The notes beneath the pieces are model-generated. The model had not been told where the DNA came from, ran no database searches, and saw only the letters and a list, made by a program, of their open reading frames with translations. From Rhipidocladum racemiflorum (taxonomy: Eukaryota; Streptophyta; Magnoliopsida; Poales; Poaceae), in contig CM070572.1 in the NCBI GenBank assembly GCA_036346355.1, positions 41,205,944-41,269,943 of the forward strand: DNA of 64,000 bases. Direction: 5' to 3'. Of this stretch, positions 11,361-22,998 are shown piece after piece (within the stretch, counting starts at the first letter, position 1; the number at the start of each line of letters is the position of its first letter). The translations under genes were made by a program, and so were the position numbers.

Positions 11361-12305
11361 CACAAAAGCCTTTCCTTCTCTTTATAAAGACTCGGGTCTT
11401 TTGTCAGGCTTGTGACTTCTCGATGGTAAAAACCGAAGAAAGAGTTGTGCCGAATAAGGTCTGTGTAGCATTGGAGAAAATTTAAAGGATACGTAGGAAT
11501 GCATCGGTTTCTGCGTAATTTGTATGCTTGAGTGATATGTCACTACGTTTTATTATAGCATATATGTACGCTAGGTAAAATATGACTTCACGTATCCCAA
11601 CAAAGGATTTTTAATTATTTAGAATTTATTTCTAACGCGAGAATTTCGTATCAATCCTATGATCGAATATCGTTGCTTCAAAGTTTATGCGTACAAGCAT
11701 GGTCGTAAGAGTGCAGATGGTTGCACCCTGAGTTATGGGCATTCTGTCAAGTGTTATGCAAGTTGTTGCCAGAGTAGATCGCATTATTGCTGAGGTATGC
11801 ACCTAATTAATTCCCGGTTTGTTACGTGTATGTACGCTCATCGATCGATCGATCATTGAGGTTTTTGCGTTGCACACGCATGCAAACAAAGTAGCCCACG
11901 AAAGAACACACACAAGGTGCAAAACCAGACATCTTCACAGGATTTCATATGAGAAAAGAGACGCATCGATTCACCAACTACACGTACGATCCTGCTGCAC
12001 GTGAACACGCTACGATCCATGCACCTAATCTGTCGTGCGTGAGATCATGCACACCAACACAATATAATGCACGAACACAAGATTCCATTTTCCATCCATT
12101 TGTACGTCCTGCGACCTTAAAGGCCGAGCTGGATCGGCATTGGCCTATATGCGAAAAGGCAGACGGCACAACACGAGGGCCCGACACGTACGTACACCTC
12201 GTGTATGTACCAATGTACCATCCATACCATGCATGTACGTACGGCGTACCGCTGCTTGGTAGGTAGCTAGCATTTTCACTGCGGAGTAATCAGTTGAGCA
12301 ATCAA
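11361..12305. other. Intergenic DNA, no gene recognised
   Basis: Between the copia LTR and the next CACTA element I see no repeat termini or RNA gene. The open frame at 11949-12266 has no resemblance to a known family and is probably chance. Confidence 0.45.
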
Positions 12306-12815
12306 CACTACTAGAAAACTAGGATATCACTATCAGTATCGGTTTATTGGCTACAGGGCTGTAGTGGGCTTTTAGTACCAGTTGGTAACACGAATCGGTA
12401 CTGATGCCCTCACATTAGTACCGGTTTGTGACACGAACCGGTACTGAAGGCATGGGGCATCAGTACCGGTTGGTAACACGAACCGGTACTAATGAGAGTG
12501 CGCATCAGTGCCGGTTCGTAACGTTCGTGTTACGAACCGGTACTGATGAGTGCATCAGTACCAAACACGAACCGGTACTAATGCCTCGTTTTAGGAAAGT
12601 TCAGTATGCGATGGTGGGTTGGTTGGTTAGAAGGGTGAGGTTGGAGTCATGAGGTTGCGGATTCGAGTCCCGCTTCTCCCATACATTCTCGACATATTTT
12701 GAAATATTTCTAGTACTGATGCTATTGTGCATCAATCCCGGATGGCTGGTACCGGTTCAAAAACCGGTACTGATGGCCGTTGTCAACCGAGACTGATGAT
12801 CAGATTGTAGTAGTG
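12306..12815. mobile_element. 510-bp miniature CACTA element
   Basis: It begins CACTACTAGAAA (12306), ends TTGTAGTAGTG (12815) and is flanked by the 3-bp duplication CAA (12303-12305 and 12816-12818). The left arm contains inverted pairs of ACCGGTACTGATG and CATCAGTACCGGTT (12370-12580), a subterminal repeat different from that of the 8848 element, so a different TnpA specificity is expected. No coding capacity. It contains a tRNA-like stretch at 12611-12681. Confidence 0.9.
12611..12681 (+). pseudogene. tRNA-like sequence inside the miniature CACTA element
   Basis: The segment shows a D-arm-like GGTTGGTTAG, a CAT triplet where an anticodon would be (12648-12650), a T-arm-like GCGGATTCGAGTCCCGC (one stem mismatch), and ends TTCTCCCA. 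The 5' acceptor strand pairing with TTCTCCC is not present, so it is at best a degenerate or partial tRNA-derived piece. Confidence 0.45.
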
Positions 12816-13307
12816 CAACATGTAGATATATAGTCGAATTGGTATATACGGTATATGTGCCTTGTGGGAAATTTGATCTGTAATCTTTCGGTTGGTCAGT
12901 GTCAAAGTTGACTATCTACGATCGATAGCCAACTGAACTCTTCGTAAAACTGTTAATTACTTTTTTAGGGAAAAATGTTGGTTACGTCAAATATGTTAAT
13001 AATATGTGTTAGATCGTTCCATGCTTGAGCAAGGGAGAGAGAGTGCCGGTAGGTCGATCGAGTACAGTGAAGTGTGGTATGTGTATGATATATATCTGTA
13101 GACGTGGTTTCACTGTCGCATTAATCATGTGCGATGATTCATGTTTATTCAGACGATCTAACGCATTAAATTTTGGGAGAGTATATACACATGCGTGGTT
13201 GTTTGTTAGTCGGAGAATTCAATACGTAGGACGTCGAATATATTATAGTAGAGTTGGACAGGCCATCATCAAACTTGGACACGGCCGGCCGGTCATTACA
13301 CGACGTA

Positions 13308-13397
13308 CCATATATATATATATGTATATATATATATACATGTATATATATATATACATGTATATATATATATACATGTATATATATATATACATAT

Positions 13398-13442
<45 letters not shown>
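13308..13442. repeat. TA-rich microsatellite with periodic TACATGTA
   Basis: About 130 bases of alternating TA are interrupted every ~20-24 bases by the palindrome TACATGTA. Long frames on both strands (for example 13025-13609) run through it and encode only Tyr/Ile/Met repeats; they are not genes. Confidence 0.95.
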
Positions 13443-14504
13443 AAAATAGTTCTTGGGCACCCACGTCCTCGAATTTACGAAAAGTCTATAATTTCCGAAA
13501 TCGCGGTGAAGCTTCGGGCAAACTGGACTGCGATATATGGATCTCTGAAAAGTTTTGTGGTTCTACGGAATCACGTTTATGCAAATTAAGTGCTGTGTTT
13601 GGTTCGTGACCTAGCTAGCTATTATATGTAATCAATTTATTTATAAATCTACTTATCTCGTATTGGAAACTTTTGCAAGTCATAATGAACTTTTTACAAG
13701 TTCTTGCGGCCACTACTACCTGGAGGACACTAGCTACTTGATGATCAACTCTCGCATTGCAGAACCACGTACAGATTTTAGATCAACCGCTCGCTTGCAC
13801 CCAAGAAAATTTTTTGGCCTCCCAATTTAATTAATCTGTATGGATGTAGTGATCAGAAGAAACACCGTCAATGGCACCGTAAATTTGCTTCATGGGTGAG
13901 ATATGGAGGTGTGATCAACTGATCATCATGATACCTGGGATCACATGCAAAACAGTATTACATATGCATGACTAGAATCCAATTGATTAGAGCCAGAAAT
14001 TAAGATGTGGCTAAAGACGTGCAAAGACTAGAGAAGCCAACCACGAGTCGTTGTGGCCGTACGACGTCCTTCTGCTGATCTGCTCTGTGTCCTCTGCCCA
14101 TGCATTTTGGTTATGTTATCGGTGAGCAATGTAGGCATATTGTAAAGTTGATGCATGTATATATGGCTGGACTAATGTTGCTCAAGTGATAGATTTAGCC
14201 TGGTCCTTAATTTGTTCTGGTAGATAAAGCGTACGTATTCAAGAGTCAAGCAGGGACATTCCATCAAGTTCTAATATATCTACTTATCCCTGAGTATAAG
14301 AAAATCGGTTTCCCTAGCTATTTGTGAGTTGCACGATAATTTCTTAAAGCGTAAGTCGATATGTGCGACCGTTGAATTCGCATAGAGATTAGCATGAGGC
14401 ATGTTTGATTTGATATACAGTTGATGCAATGGAGGAAAACAGTCGCTTACATTTAAGGGGAAAAAGTAAGAAGAAGAAAAAACAGTACGAGTTTTAAGGG
14501 GACA
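13443..14504. other. Intergenic DNA, no gene recognised
   Basis: No coding sequence with intron signals or conserved motifs is visible. Composition is ordinary for grass intergenic DNA. Confidence 0.45.
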
Positions 14505-14748
14505 CTCCCTCCGGTCACAAAGTTTTAAACATGGATACGATCTATAAAGTATAAAGTTTTGATCACTTATTTTGATTGTAATATATTTCTAAAAAGACTA
14601 ATAATATTATAAAATAATTTTCAAGACAAATCTACACATATCATTTTTCAGATATCCAATCTAAATATAAAAAAATATTAATATATAGCCAATATTTATA
14701 ATATTTGATTATATATAACCAGAAACGACTTATTTTTTGACTCGGCTG
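14505..14748. mobile_element. Decayed Stowaway-like MITE
   Basis: The left end CTCCCTCCGGTCACAAA resembles the Stowaway terminus CTCCCTCCGTCCCAAA. The right end (TTATTTTTTGACTCGGCTG) is a degenerate inverse of it. The interior is strongly AT-rich. The termini are too diverged for a firm assignment. Confidence 0.5.
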
Positions 14749-14913
14749 AATATATACAAGACTCATATTTCTCTACCAGGAGTGTTTTAATGTGTTCGAT
14801 CTTTCGGTGTCATGCATATGAGCCGTGTGTTACACGAGGGGTACGTTCAGTACGTCGTGCTAGGCTGCTAGCTAGCTAGCCAGTGGCTTTGTCTCAAGAA
14901 ATTACTAACATTG

Positions 14914-15179
14914 TACATTCTTCGGTCTAAATAAGATGATGTTTTGGACATAATAATTAATGGTCAAACATTCAAAATTTTAATTGTCGATATATTTTTA
15001 AATATTTAAATTGGAGCCATAAAAATTATATATGTAAACTTATCTCGAGAAGTACTTTTATAATATTATAATTTTATTAAGTTTTATAAATATATTGTAA
15101 CAAAAATTAGTGATAAAGTTGTATTTTAAAGACCATATTAATATAAAAAACTTCAATTTTTTTTAGGCTGGATGGAGTA
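14914..15179. mobile_element. MITE, Stowaway-like
   Basis: The left end TACATTCTTCGGTCTAAATA and the right end TTTTAGGCTGGATGGAGTA form imperfect inverted repeats. The interior is AT-rich and non-coding. The TA at both outer edges fits a TA target duplication. Confidence 0.6.
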
Positions 15180-16085
15180 TATCTGTTAGTAGCTAGCTTG
15201 GTACTGTATTTCCACAGTCTAGCCGGTCTTAGGTAGTTAGGTGCATGGACAACTAACGTACGCACGCTGTATATATGAGGTAAACTAATCCGATTGACGC
15301 GTCATTACCAGTTGTCATGCATGCATATACGTCTTGTTCTTTGCAGACTGTATATATGACGGTGAAAGAAACACAGACGAGCAGTCAAGCCGTTTTCTGT
15401 TAAGCTTATATCTTTAATTTCCTTTTGAAGTTAAGTTCGATCGACTCGTGTCGCCCTCGCTCTTTGGCATCGAGTGGACCTGACCTCTCGTCATGAGCTT
15501 TCCTGGAGCCTTCGCTGAAGGGAGTGTAAATTGGACTATATAATTAAATTCAATATATAGTACGTTCACTAATTAAATTGGTGAACTGGACTGAGTTTAT
15601 AAGTGTACGTATTGCAAAAGTGCTTAGCTATATGTGGGTGCTAAAATATTGCACTAGTTCAGAAATCAGTCACATTATCGAAATTAATTAATTGAGAATA
15701 GAGATATTTATATATATATTTGCAGTTCCATAAACGTACAGGGTGCTTTAGTGTAGTTTTTGTCTCTAGCTTCGTTGATAATTAAGGCACGCATCAGAAT
15801 GCATTTGATTGAATTATTCCTGCATATTTGGAGTATCAAGCTTAGGATTCAAGGAGCAAACTCAACATTTTAGCTAGCAAGGGCTTAGTTTACCATAAGC
15901 AATGTGTTAACCGTGATTTTGAGTGGTTCAACGCAGCCCGAGATCATGAGGGCAGGCGACGACGTCAGGATGAAGCGCGCGTGACGACATCCAGAAAAGA
16001 ACAGAAGGCTATCCTACCTACGTGGCACTTCTGCGGTTAGCATCAGCCAAACTGCCACCGTCCTCAATCGACGTACGTTTCTGTT
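15180..16085. other. Intergenic DNA, nothing recognised
   Basis: AT-rich stretches and short GC-richer pieces without recognisable coding sequence or repeat termini. Confidence 0.4.
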
Positions 16086-17100
16086 TTGACTCGGACTAAC
16101 TATATTAACTATCCTACAAGGGTAGAATCCGTCAGCTCTCGCGCTGCCACGTCACCGCTTTACACACGGAAAATTCGCTCCTTTTTCATATTTGCATACG
16201 GATCCTTGTCATCCAGGCCATCGATCTTCCCGATTTGTGCCCAGCCGGCCGCCCACGCGTCCCAGGCCTTGATCTGCGTCGCCGTTCGTTCTACGCCTGT
16301 CCCTTCAATGGCCGATAAGGGGCCGTGGGATCCAGTTTCGCGGAGCCCTCGAGGAGCACCGGACCCCCCCGGTCTTCGCTGGCCTCCTCGCATCCTCCGC
16401 CCACCCACCATCGCATTCTCCGTGCCTCACTTCTTCTACCGATCCGACTATCTAACGAAGGCTCGCCCTCGCCTCCCCGGTCGTCCCCGCTCGCGCTTTC
16501 TGTCTGTCCACCGTGGAATGACCAGCCACCACCCTGGAAGCTTCGGGAAGGGATGCTTCACCGAGATGGGGGTCTTCGAGAGTGCGCGCCTTGCCATGGG
16601 ATTGGCCCTTCCGGAGCCTTCGAGGCTGCGCTCGAGGACCTCGACGAAGGCGCTGCCCTTCCCGATCCGAGCCCGCCCAATCCCCGGCTATCACCGCTCC
16701 CCTCGGCTTCTTCTCCACCGTGACAGCGATTGACGGCCAGATCCGCCATCTCCCATGACTCCGGCACCGCCCTCCCCAGCAGGCAGCTCCCCGACGCCAC
16801 CGCTCGATTATTTGCCAATTTGTTTGTTGTGATGTGTGAATACATCGTCTTCGATTTCTTATGTACTTCTCGGTTCGAGGCTTTACGCAGTGGAGTGGAG
16901 TCGTGGAGATGATGGTTATGTGGGCTTATGCCAATACTACATCTACATGATGTTGTTGTTTATGTCTTTGTAGGATTTAAAAGACAACTTCGTTTAGTTT
17001 GTCTAATTGATGCTTGATGCTGCCCCGTGCTGGTCTTATTGAGCAGCTCCTGAAACTGCTTTATTTTTCAAAAACTCCATCACTTTTTCCTTTAGTGTGT
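16086..17100 (+). other. GC-rich block resembling a 5' exon; identity unknown
   Basis: Bases 16230-16800 are GC-rich and open in two plus-strand frames (16086-16733 and 16325-16723), with proline-, arginine- and serine-rich translation and no motif I recognise. It lies upstream of the AMSH-like exons in the same orientation, so it may be a captured or degenerate first exon or promoter. Nothing supports calling it a protein. Confidence 0.25.
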
Positions 17101-17314
17101 CTAATTGTTTGAGATTTTACGATTTGCAGGCTGAAATTTGGTGTCCTGATTTCTGATGGCCTGCCCCAACCATGACTGCCAAGAGGTATACCATACTTGT
17201 CTCTTTTGGATCTCAACTGTATCCCTGCTACGCGATTTTGTTATCATATCTGATGCTGAATAGCAGAGTTGAGTTGAAATTAGTGTGAGGAAATGCGGGG
17301 TGCATTGAACAGCA

Positions 17315-17990
17315 AGTAATTCGATGTATGTAGACACAGCTAACGCTCCAAAAATTGGTGGCTGCCAAGTCAATATTCTAACAGCAAGAGATCACGATGT
17401 TGGTTCCTACTCTGTGAAGCACCACTTCCCATCTACTAATGTTTCCTGGATAGAAGACCTTTCGAGTTTTCATGATGTTTGTTTTAGCCACGATCCTGAA
17501 TACTTTGAATAGCAATCAAGATCTTCTGTGGGGCAGTCTTCAGCATCTAGAGATTTGTATGACATGCAGATAGTACGTTCTGTGTCATTTCTCATTTCTT
17601 TCTCCATGTGCTCTGTTGCTAGGAGCATGTGAAGAAACTGAAGTTTTAGATGACATAACTGCTTTATGCATGCTCTTCAGTCAGTGAGGTTGACAAAAAA
17701 ATTCATGGAACTTACAAAGGAGAATAGAGGCAATAATCTAGAGTCCTGTGGAATTCTTGCTGCTTCATTTGTAAGTGCAGTGGGAAGACAAATTTACAAT
17801 TGTGACAAATAGCAAGCATGCTATTTTCAGATTTACATTTGAAAACTTTTACTGCTTATTTGCAGAGAGATCAGATTTAGATCTTGCAACTTTTTCTTCT
17901 TATTTTCAGAGAGATGGAACTTACTATGTGACAATGATGAGTATACCAAAGCAAGAAACGATCACTCATTCGGTGTGTCACTAATTGAAT
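17315..17990 (+). pseudogene. AMSH-like MPN+ deubiquitinase gene fragment
   Basis: Three exon-like pieces separated by introns with usable splice signals encode the start of the catalytic part of a plant AMSH (STAM-binding-protein-like) ubiquitin isopeptidase. 17315-17572 ends SSVGQSSASRDLYDMQI, 17681-17770 encodes TKKFMELTKENRGNNLESCG, and 17910-17984 encodes RDGTYYVTMMSIPKQETITH. Intact relatives continue into the EEEIF region and the zinc-binding HTHP motif, but here a stop follows at 17982-17984 and no later MPN exon is visible. A stop also lies at 17510-17512 (after PEYFE). The fragment keeps introns, so it was copied as DNA rather than retroposed. Without the JAMM residues it cannot be active. 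Confidence 0.75.
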
Positions 17991-17999
17991 GGTTTGAAA

Positions 18000-19179
18000 A
18001 AAAATTGTATTTATTTAATTTATTATTTTTACTTTAATATGATTTGCTTTCATTAATTTATCCTCCGCCACATTATGAACCGGTGGTTTTCCCAAAATGC
18101 AATGTCAAGTTTTTCATGAGGAGATACATACCATATTATCATAGCAGTCACTTTACCCTGTAGGATGGATACATCACTTTACCCTACAGGATGGATACAT
18201 GTATATATTTTAACATTCCTGTACTCTATCGACTTCGTTTTCCTATTGGTTCAATCTTCAAAATGAAAGAAAGGACATACAAGTGACATGCCTCACCTCT
18301 GAATGGTTCTTTAGATTTCTTGCTATTATAAACAAAATAAGAAGGTGGTCTCTCTTTTCATTCCCTTTTGTTTTGCCTGCTTTTGTTTGATCTAAAGCCT
18401 ATCAGGTCCATTGGATTCAGGAGGTACTGTGTATATGGAAGGATACAGGTGTTGGTCCTACATCACATCTACAGGATTCATATATCTGGTATCATGTACT
18501 AAAGTTTCCTTACCTGTTTTTTTTTTTTTTTTTGTTATCTGCAGGAATTTCTCAAACTTTAAGAATAATTTGTTGGTTCAGCTGAGTCTCAGCGTACTAA
18601 AATCTATTTTGATCAAGGAAGAAGTTCGAAACTGGATTACTAGCACACTTGATTGGATAAATCAAGCCACCTTTAAGTTAATAGAAGCAGATTGCTACTT
18701 TATGTTTCAAGTTTGAGATTTGGAAGGAAAAGGGGACTTGCCTGAGTAAGAAAGGGCCTAGCATATTTTTTCTATGACAAGTTTCAACGATTGTTGTTTA
18801 TTTGCTACGCATGATAATATCAGTTTTAGACCAGCATCGTATCCTTGCTGTCTCATTGTGTGTAAATCATGGAATGCCCGATTTACACATAAATTGCAGG
18901 TAGAAAGTTGCAGCTAAGGAATTCAACTAAAATATGTTGCTTTACATCCAAGGGTTGTCAAGCACACATGACTGAATTTGTACTAAAATAGTTCTCATAT
19001 GAAAGAGTACATGTATGATAAATTCAAATTTCAGTGAATTTCGTGTGCACACATGACTGAATTTGTACTGAAATAGTTCTCATATGGAAGAGTACGTGTA
19101 TGATAAATTGAAATGAGTTAGTTTCACGAGGATTTAGTGCAACTTAGAGCCTATCCAAAGTTTTTATGCTATTGGTATT
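18000..19179. other. Non-coding region between captured fragments, with short tandem duplications
   Basis: It contains a 26-bp duplication (TCACTTTACCCTGTAGGATG at about 18149 and 18175) and an 85-bp duplication at 18962-19113. A plus-strand piece at 18545-18716 between an AG and a stop could be an exon of an unknown gene (contains EEVRNWITSTLDWINQATF), but I do not recognise it. Confidence 0.4.
18962..19113. repeat. 85-bp tandem duplication
   Basis: The unit starts GCACACATGACTGAATTTG at 18962 and again at 19047. The copies differ at a few positions (ACTAAAATAG against ACTGAAATAG, GAAAGAG against GGAAGAG). Confidence 0.85.
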
Positions 19180-19699
19180 TCTAAACTAATAAAAGAAGGA
19201 GTTTACCCTTCTTTACTGGATCGTCCAACCCAGCAGTAAGACCCAACTCCAGCTGAAACTCCACACTGCGCTCCTCTCAATGATCTTCTTCGCCGGTTTC
19301 AGCGAAGCCTTCGCTCTCCGTCCTCCACATCCCTCCCAGCCCACTTCCCCACCACCCCTACCCCTCCTCGACAACACCCATCACCTCCACCACTGCCTCT
19401 CCCTCCACACTGACCCACGATAGCCTTCCTCGCCCCTGACCTCATGCGGCCCCTCCCTCGCCTTTGCTCGCTGTCTATCACCCTTGCCGCCACGCCTGCC
19501 GTTCCGACCCATTATCGGAGGCGAGGAAGTAGGCCGGATCTGGCCTCCCCTGCTGGTCGCCTCATTAGCCGTCGTGGCTTGCCCATCGTGCCAAATCTCT
19601 CTTTCTCTCTCTGGCTGCCGCTGCCTAGAGCTAGATGTAGATTTTGGGATTATATGGTTCCTTGATTTGTTGATTTTATTAGGAGGAGTTGGATTGCGA

Positions 19700-19870
19700 C
19701 ATCCTCAGGGGCACAGGGACAGTAAGGATGAGAGGGTCATGGAGTGGGATATCGGCGTTCCAAGCACTGACGAGCTCACCCCACTCTCCTATCCACTCGT
19801 CCCCCAAGCCTAGCCGTTGCCTTCTGCATCCTACTGGAGACGGGCCTCACGCGACTCGACGTGCACTGCA
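19700..19870 (+). pseudogene. LUX/PCL1-like GARP transcription factor, N-terminal fragment
   Basis: The plus strand encodes DERVMEWDIGVPSTDELTPL and SYPLVP, then after a frame break LAVAFCILLETGLTRLDVHC. This follows the order of the conserved N-terminus of LUX ARRHYTHMO/PCL1-type proteins (RV-x-EWE-x-GLP, DELTPLSQPLVP, LAAAFRI, TLLDVHRAS). Those proteins are evening-complex transcription factors of the clock. The MYB-GARP DNA-binding domain is absent, and the frame is broken near 19811. The assignment rests on remembered family motifs. Confidence 0.55.
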
Positions 19871-20139
19871 GATGACGGCTACTTTGCAAAGGAGCAGGAG
19901 GATGATGGCTCGGAAGACCGCGATGCCGTTAGAGGAAGAGGTGTTGACGGCAAAGAGAACTACCAGGAGGTCTACGAGATCGAAGGTGATGGTTGATTTG
20001 GATTAGGAAGAGGAGGTGGTGGCGCCACCAGAGGAGGCGAAGGTGTAGAAAGAGGAGCCAAAAGGTGAGAGAGATCTGCTTCCCTGATCATTTTTTTACT
20101 TGTCGATTGCTCGGAGGCAGTTTTTGATGCAAATTTTGT

Positions 20140-22770
20140 GATGCTTTGCACAATCGGCTACGGGGACATCACGCCGGCCACCCCCCACCGCCAAACCCTT
20201 CTCCATCTCCTTCATCCTTGTTGGCTTCGGCTTCGTCAACATCCTCCTCTCCGGCATGGTCTCCTACGTGCTCGACCTCCAGGAGGACTGTGACACTACG
20301 GGATGTCAAAACATTATAAAAATATGAAATTGAAGTTTAAAACTTTACGTTATGAAGTTTAATCGCGTTTTCGGGCCGATTTCGGGAGTTTGGGCTGAAG
20401 GAAAAGAGTCATGGGCTTTAGTGGGAAGGTGTCTGGGCCCATGTAGGAGTTAGAGGCCAGCTTGGGCTGGTTGGGGGCACCTCCCCCTGCCCTAGATGGT
20501 GCCCACCCCTGCCCTAGCCGCCCCCACTCCCTCCTCTCCCCCAAACCAGCCGCCACCTCTCCCCTTGCCTTGCCGTGCGCCTCCCCTCCCCTCCATTGTG
20601 CCACCACCCCCTCCACCACCTCCCCACCCTCCTTGATGCCCTTGGGGAGCCCCTCACCTTGCCATCCCGTTGATCTTCCCCTCGAAAAGCTCCGCGACGA
20701 GGAGATCCGGCGGTTCCGGTGCGAGGAAGCCGATCGGGGAGCCCGGGAGGAAGGAATTCGGCGTTCGTCGTTCTTCGGGCTGAGGTATGGCTAGGGGAAT
20801 CCTTGTGGTTGGTCTAGGTGCTGTGCTATATGGCATTTGGATGCTTTTAGATCAAGAGGTGGTGCTGTGATTGGGTAGATTGGTTTAAATCTAGATGTTT
20901 CTTAATTCCCTGTTTCAGGCAGATTGTGCAGTCGACCTAGGGTTTGAGTTTTCGTGATTTTAGATTCGGAATTTGGTCGTCTGCCTGTTGAAGAAGTTAT
21001 AGGTAACTTCAATACCTTTAATTGGACATAAATAACGTCCAATTCCGCCCATCTGTTTGAAAGTTATGCTCAATTTACCAAACGTGTTCAAATCTGTGAC
21101 GTAGCTGGGACAGAACGTAGTGTTTTGCACATTAAACAATTTTAGAGTCCGAATAAGCTTTTCCCAATACTTAGAAAAAGTTAGGAAATTTCCTAAGCTA
21201 CACGATGATGTACTCGTTTACTCGATTTGGAGTCCTAGAACCAAAGTTATGATAGTTTGAAGTCTGCTGTCCAGGTGGGACAAATTCTCTGTTTTTCGAT
21301 TTTGGGAGTAGTTTGTGAAGTCGGGGTAGACGAGCTTTTGCGTACTGTTTTGGGGGCATGTTTTGAGTGTGTGATATGTTTGTGCAGGTGGTGTGACCCC
21401 GGGAGTGCCCTCAACCTCTCGCCAATCCGTCGCCCGAGGTTAAGGCAAGTGTATTGTAATAGGTAGTATAATGTATATTGCTAATTGTGACTAGATGCAA
21501 ATTGCTTACATGTTGTGATATCTTGCCATGATTAGTGCTTGCCAATGTTATGATGAAAGAGGACTATTATGATGCTATGCCATGTTTAGTTCAGTTTGAT
21601 GCAAGTTGTTTATGTTTATGGCATATGTTGCATACATAGCATGAAAGCTGGCCCGGTCGGTGAGAACGTCATAACTAGTCCGGTAAGGTCGGTGAGAAAG
21701 TTATGACTAATCCGAAGCGCCATGGTTGTAAGACCTACCTCGTGATTCCACCCACGTGGTGAGTGGAAGCGATGCGTAGGCACCCTCCATCTACGGGATG
21801 GAAGGGGGAGAGGGTGCACGCCGACAGGTGTGCACTCAGCAATACCGGTATATGCTTTCAGGAGACATGTGCACCGCATTGCATTGCATACATGATGATG
21901 AAAATGAGTTGTGAACAATGTGCTTTGTCATGGCTATGATGTTGTGGATGAAATTATGATTTGATCATAATGTTAAAGTATGGTATGTATTGTTGTTGGC
22001 CTTGATTTATTCTTTATGACCTATTGCGATATACTTGCTGAGTGATGAACTCACGCTTGTGCTTTCTTGATGTTTAGGTACCATGAGACCGGCATGCAGG
22101 GAAGGGAACTATTCACACTTCTACACGTAGCTCACGCATTTGATCCCACAGTCTATTCATCTGGAGTCTTTATAATAAATTTAGTGTGTTGCAACTTGGT
22201 TTATGATTTAGTTGTGTGCTATAAGTGCCTTAATCGTTTCGTTTGGCGCATGAAGAGTTTGAATGCTTAAATTGGACTTATATTGATGTCATGTCATTTA
22301 GTATTGCTGTTTTAAATGTCTCCTATTATGCCATATTTTGCTATGCTATTGTTGTTGCTTCAAATCATGTTAAAACAAAGGAGATGCTACCGAAATTTTG
22401 GTTGTAGCATTTGTGCCTTTGCTGTAATTTATCTTTATTCGTAGTATTTAGATGTTGTTTAGTCTATGTTTGGTAGCATTCGGGCATACTAGATGCCGGG
22501 GTGTTACAAGGACCTCCTCATCACCGCGCTCAAGGACCCCCGCTCCGCACGAAAGCACTAGCACAACTACATCTTTGACATCAAGAATGGTCGGATGCGC
22601 GTGCACATGAAGGTCACGCTCGCGCTCGCTGTGGTGGCCATCTGTGTGAGCATTGGGGCCGCCGTGCTCAGGAGGGTGGAGAGCTTGGGGTGGCTCAATG
22701 CTGTGTACCTCGCGGTGATGTCAGTGACCATTGTCGGGTATGGGGACCGGGCATTGTTTCCGTTGGGTGG
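20140..22770 (+). pseudogene. Two-pore potassium channel (TPK) fragment, split by a solo LTR
   Basis: Two blocks, 20140-20288 and 22514-22770, join across the LTR at 20289-22508. The first encodes VMLCTIGYGDITPATP, the filter of pore 1, then in another frame FILVGFGFVNILLSGMVSYV. The second encodes the linker (KDLLITALKDPRSARKH, then a stop and NYIFDIKNGRMRVHMKV), a membrane helix, and pore 2 (VMSVTIVGYGD). This order is that of plant vacuolar TPK channels. Missing are the N-terminus with its 14-3-3 site, the first helix and the C-terminal EF hands. Extra C in the proline/threonine run near 20190 shifts the frame, and a stop lies at 22558. Similarity ends abruptly at about 22770. It is dead and part of the captured set in the Helitron. 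Confidence 0.85.
20289..22508 (+). mobile_element. Ty3/gypsy solo LTR (2.2-kb LTR family), inserted in the TPK fragment
   Basis: It starts TGTGACACTACGGGATGTC and ends GGGGTGTTACA, and is flanked by the 5-bp duplication AGGAC (20284-20288 and 22509-22513). It shares its whole length with the LTRs at 45610-47829 and 52951-55147 (landmarks AAGTTATG, GGTGAGAAAGTTATGACT, GTACCATGAGA, TGCCGGGGTGTTACA). No internal domain follows, so it arose by LTR-LTR recombination. Open frames inside it (for example 20462-20794) are non-coding GC-rich LTR sequence. Confidence 0.95.
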
Positions 22771-22998
22771 TAGATCTAGATACATTCAATATATTTTGAT
22801 TATAATTTCTTATTATAGGTTTGTCCTAGGAGAGCTTGGGAGAAAGGGTTGGGCAAAAGCAATGAATTATGGTGGAACATGATTTGATTCACTATCTATA
22901 TGATTAAAATCAGTTAGATCAACACCATTAGTTGCCTTCTTCTTTGTTTTATTGGCTTATGAACCTTATTTTTTAATGTATGCTCATATTACTTGCAG

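Noticed and set aside
13025..13609. 194-residue open frame
   Set aside because: It runs through the TA microsatellite and encodes Tyr-Ile-Met repeats; frames are open on both strands for the same reason.
19850..20050. Acidic stretch (KEQEDDGSEDRDAV) as a further captured gene
   Set aside because: It is low complexity and could be part of the LUX-like fragment or chance; no reliable family match.
20359..20794. GC-rich frames next to the TPK fragment
   Set aside because: They are inside the solo LTR 20289-22508 and recur in other LTR copies (for example 45830-46021).
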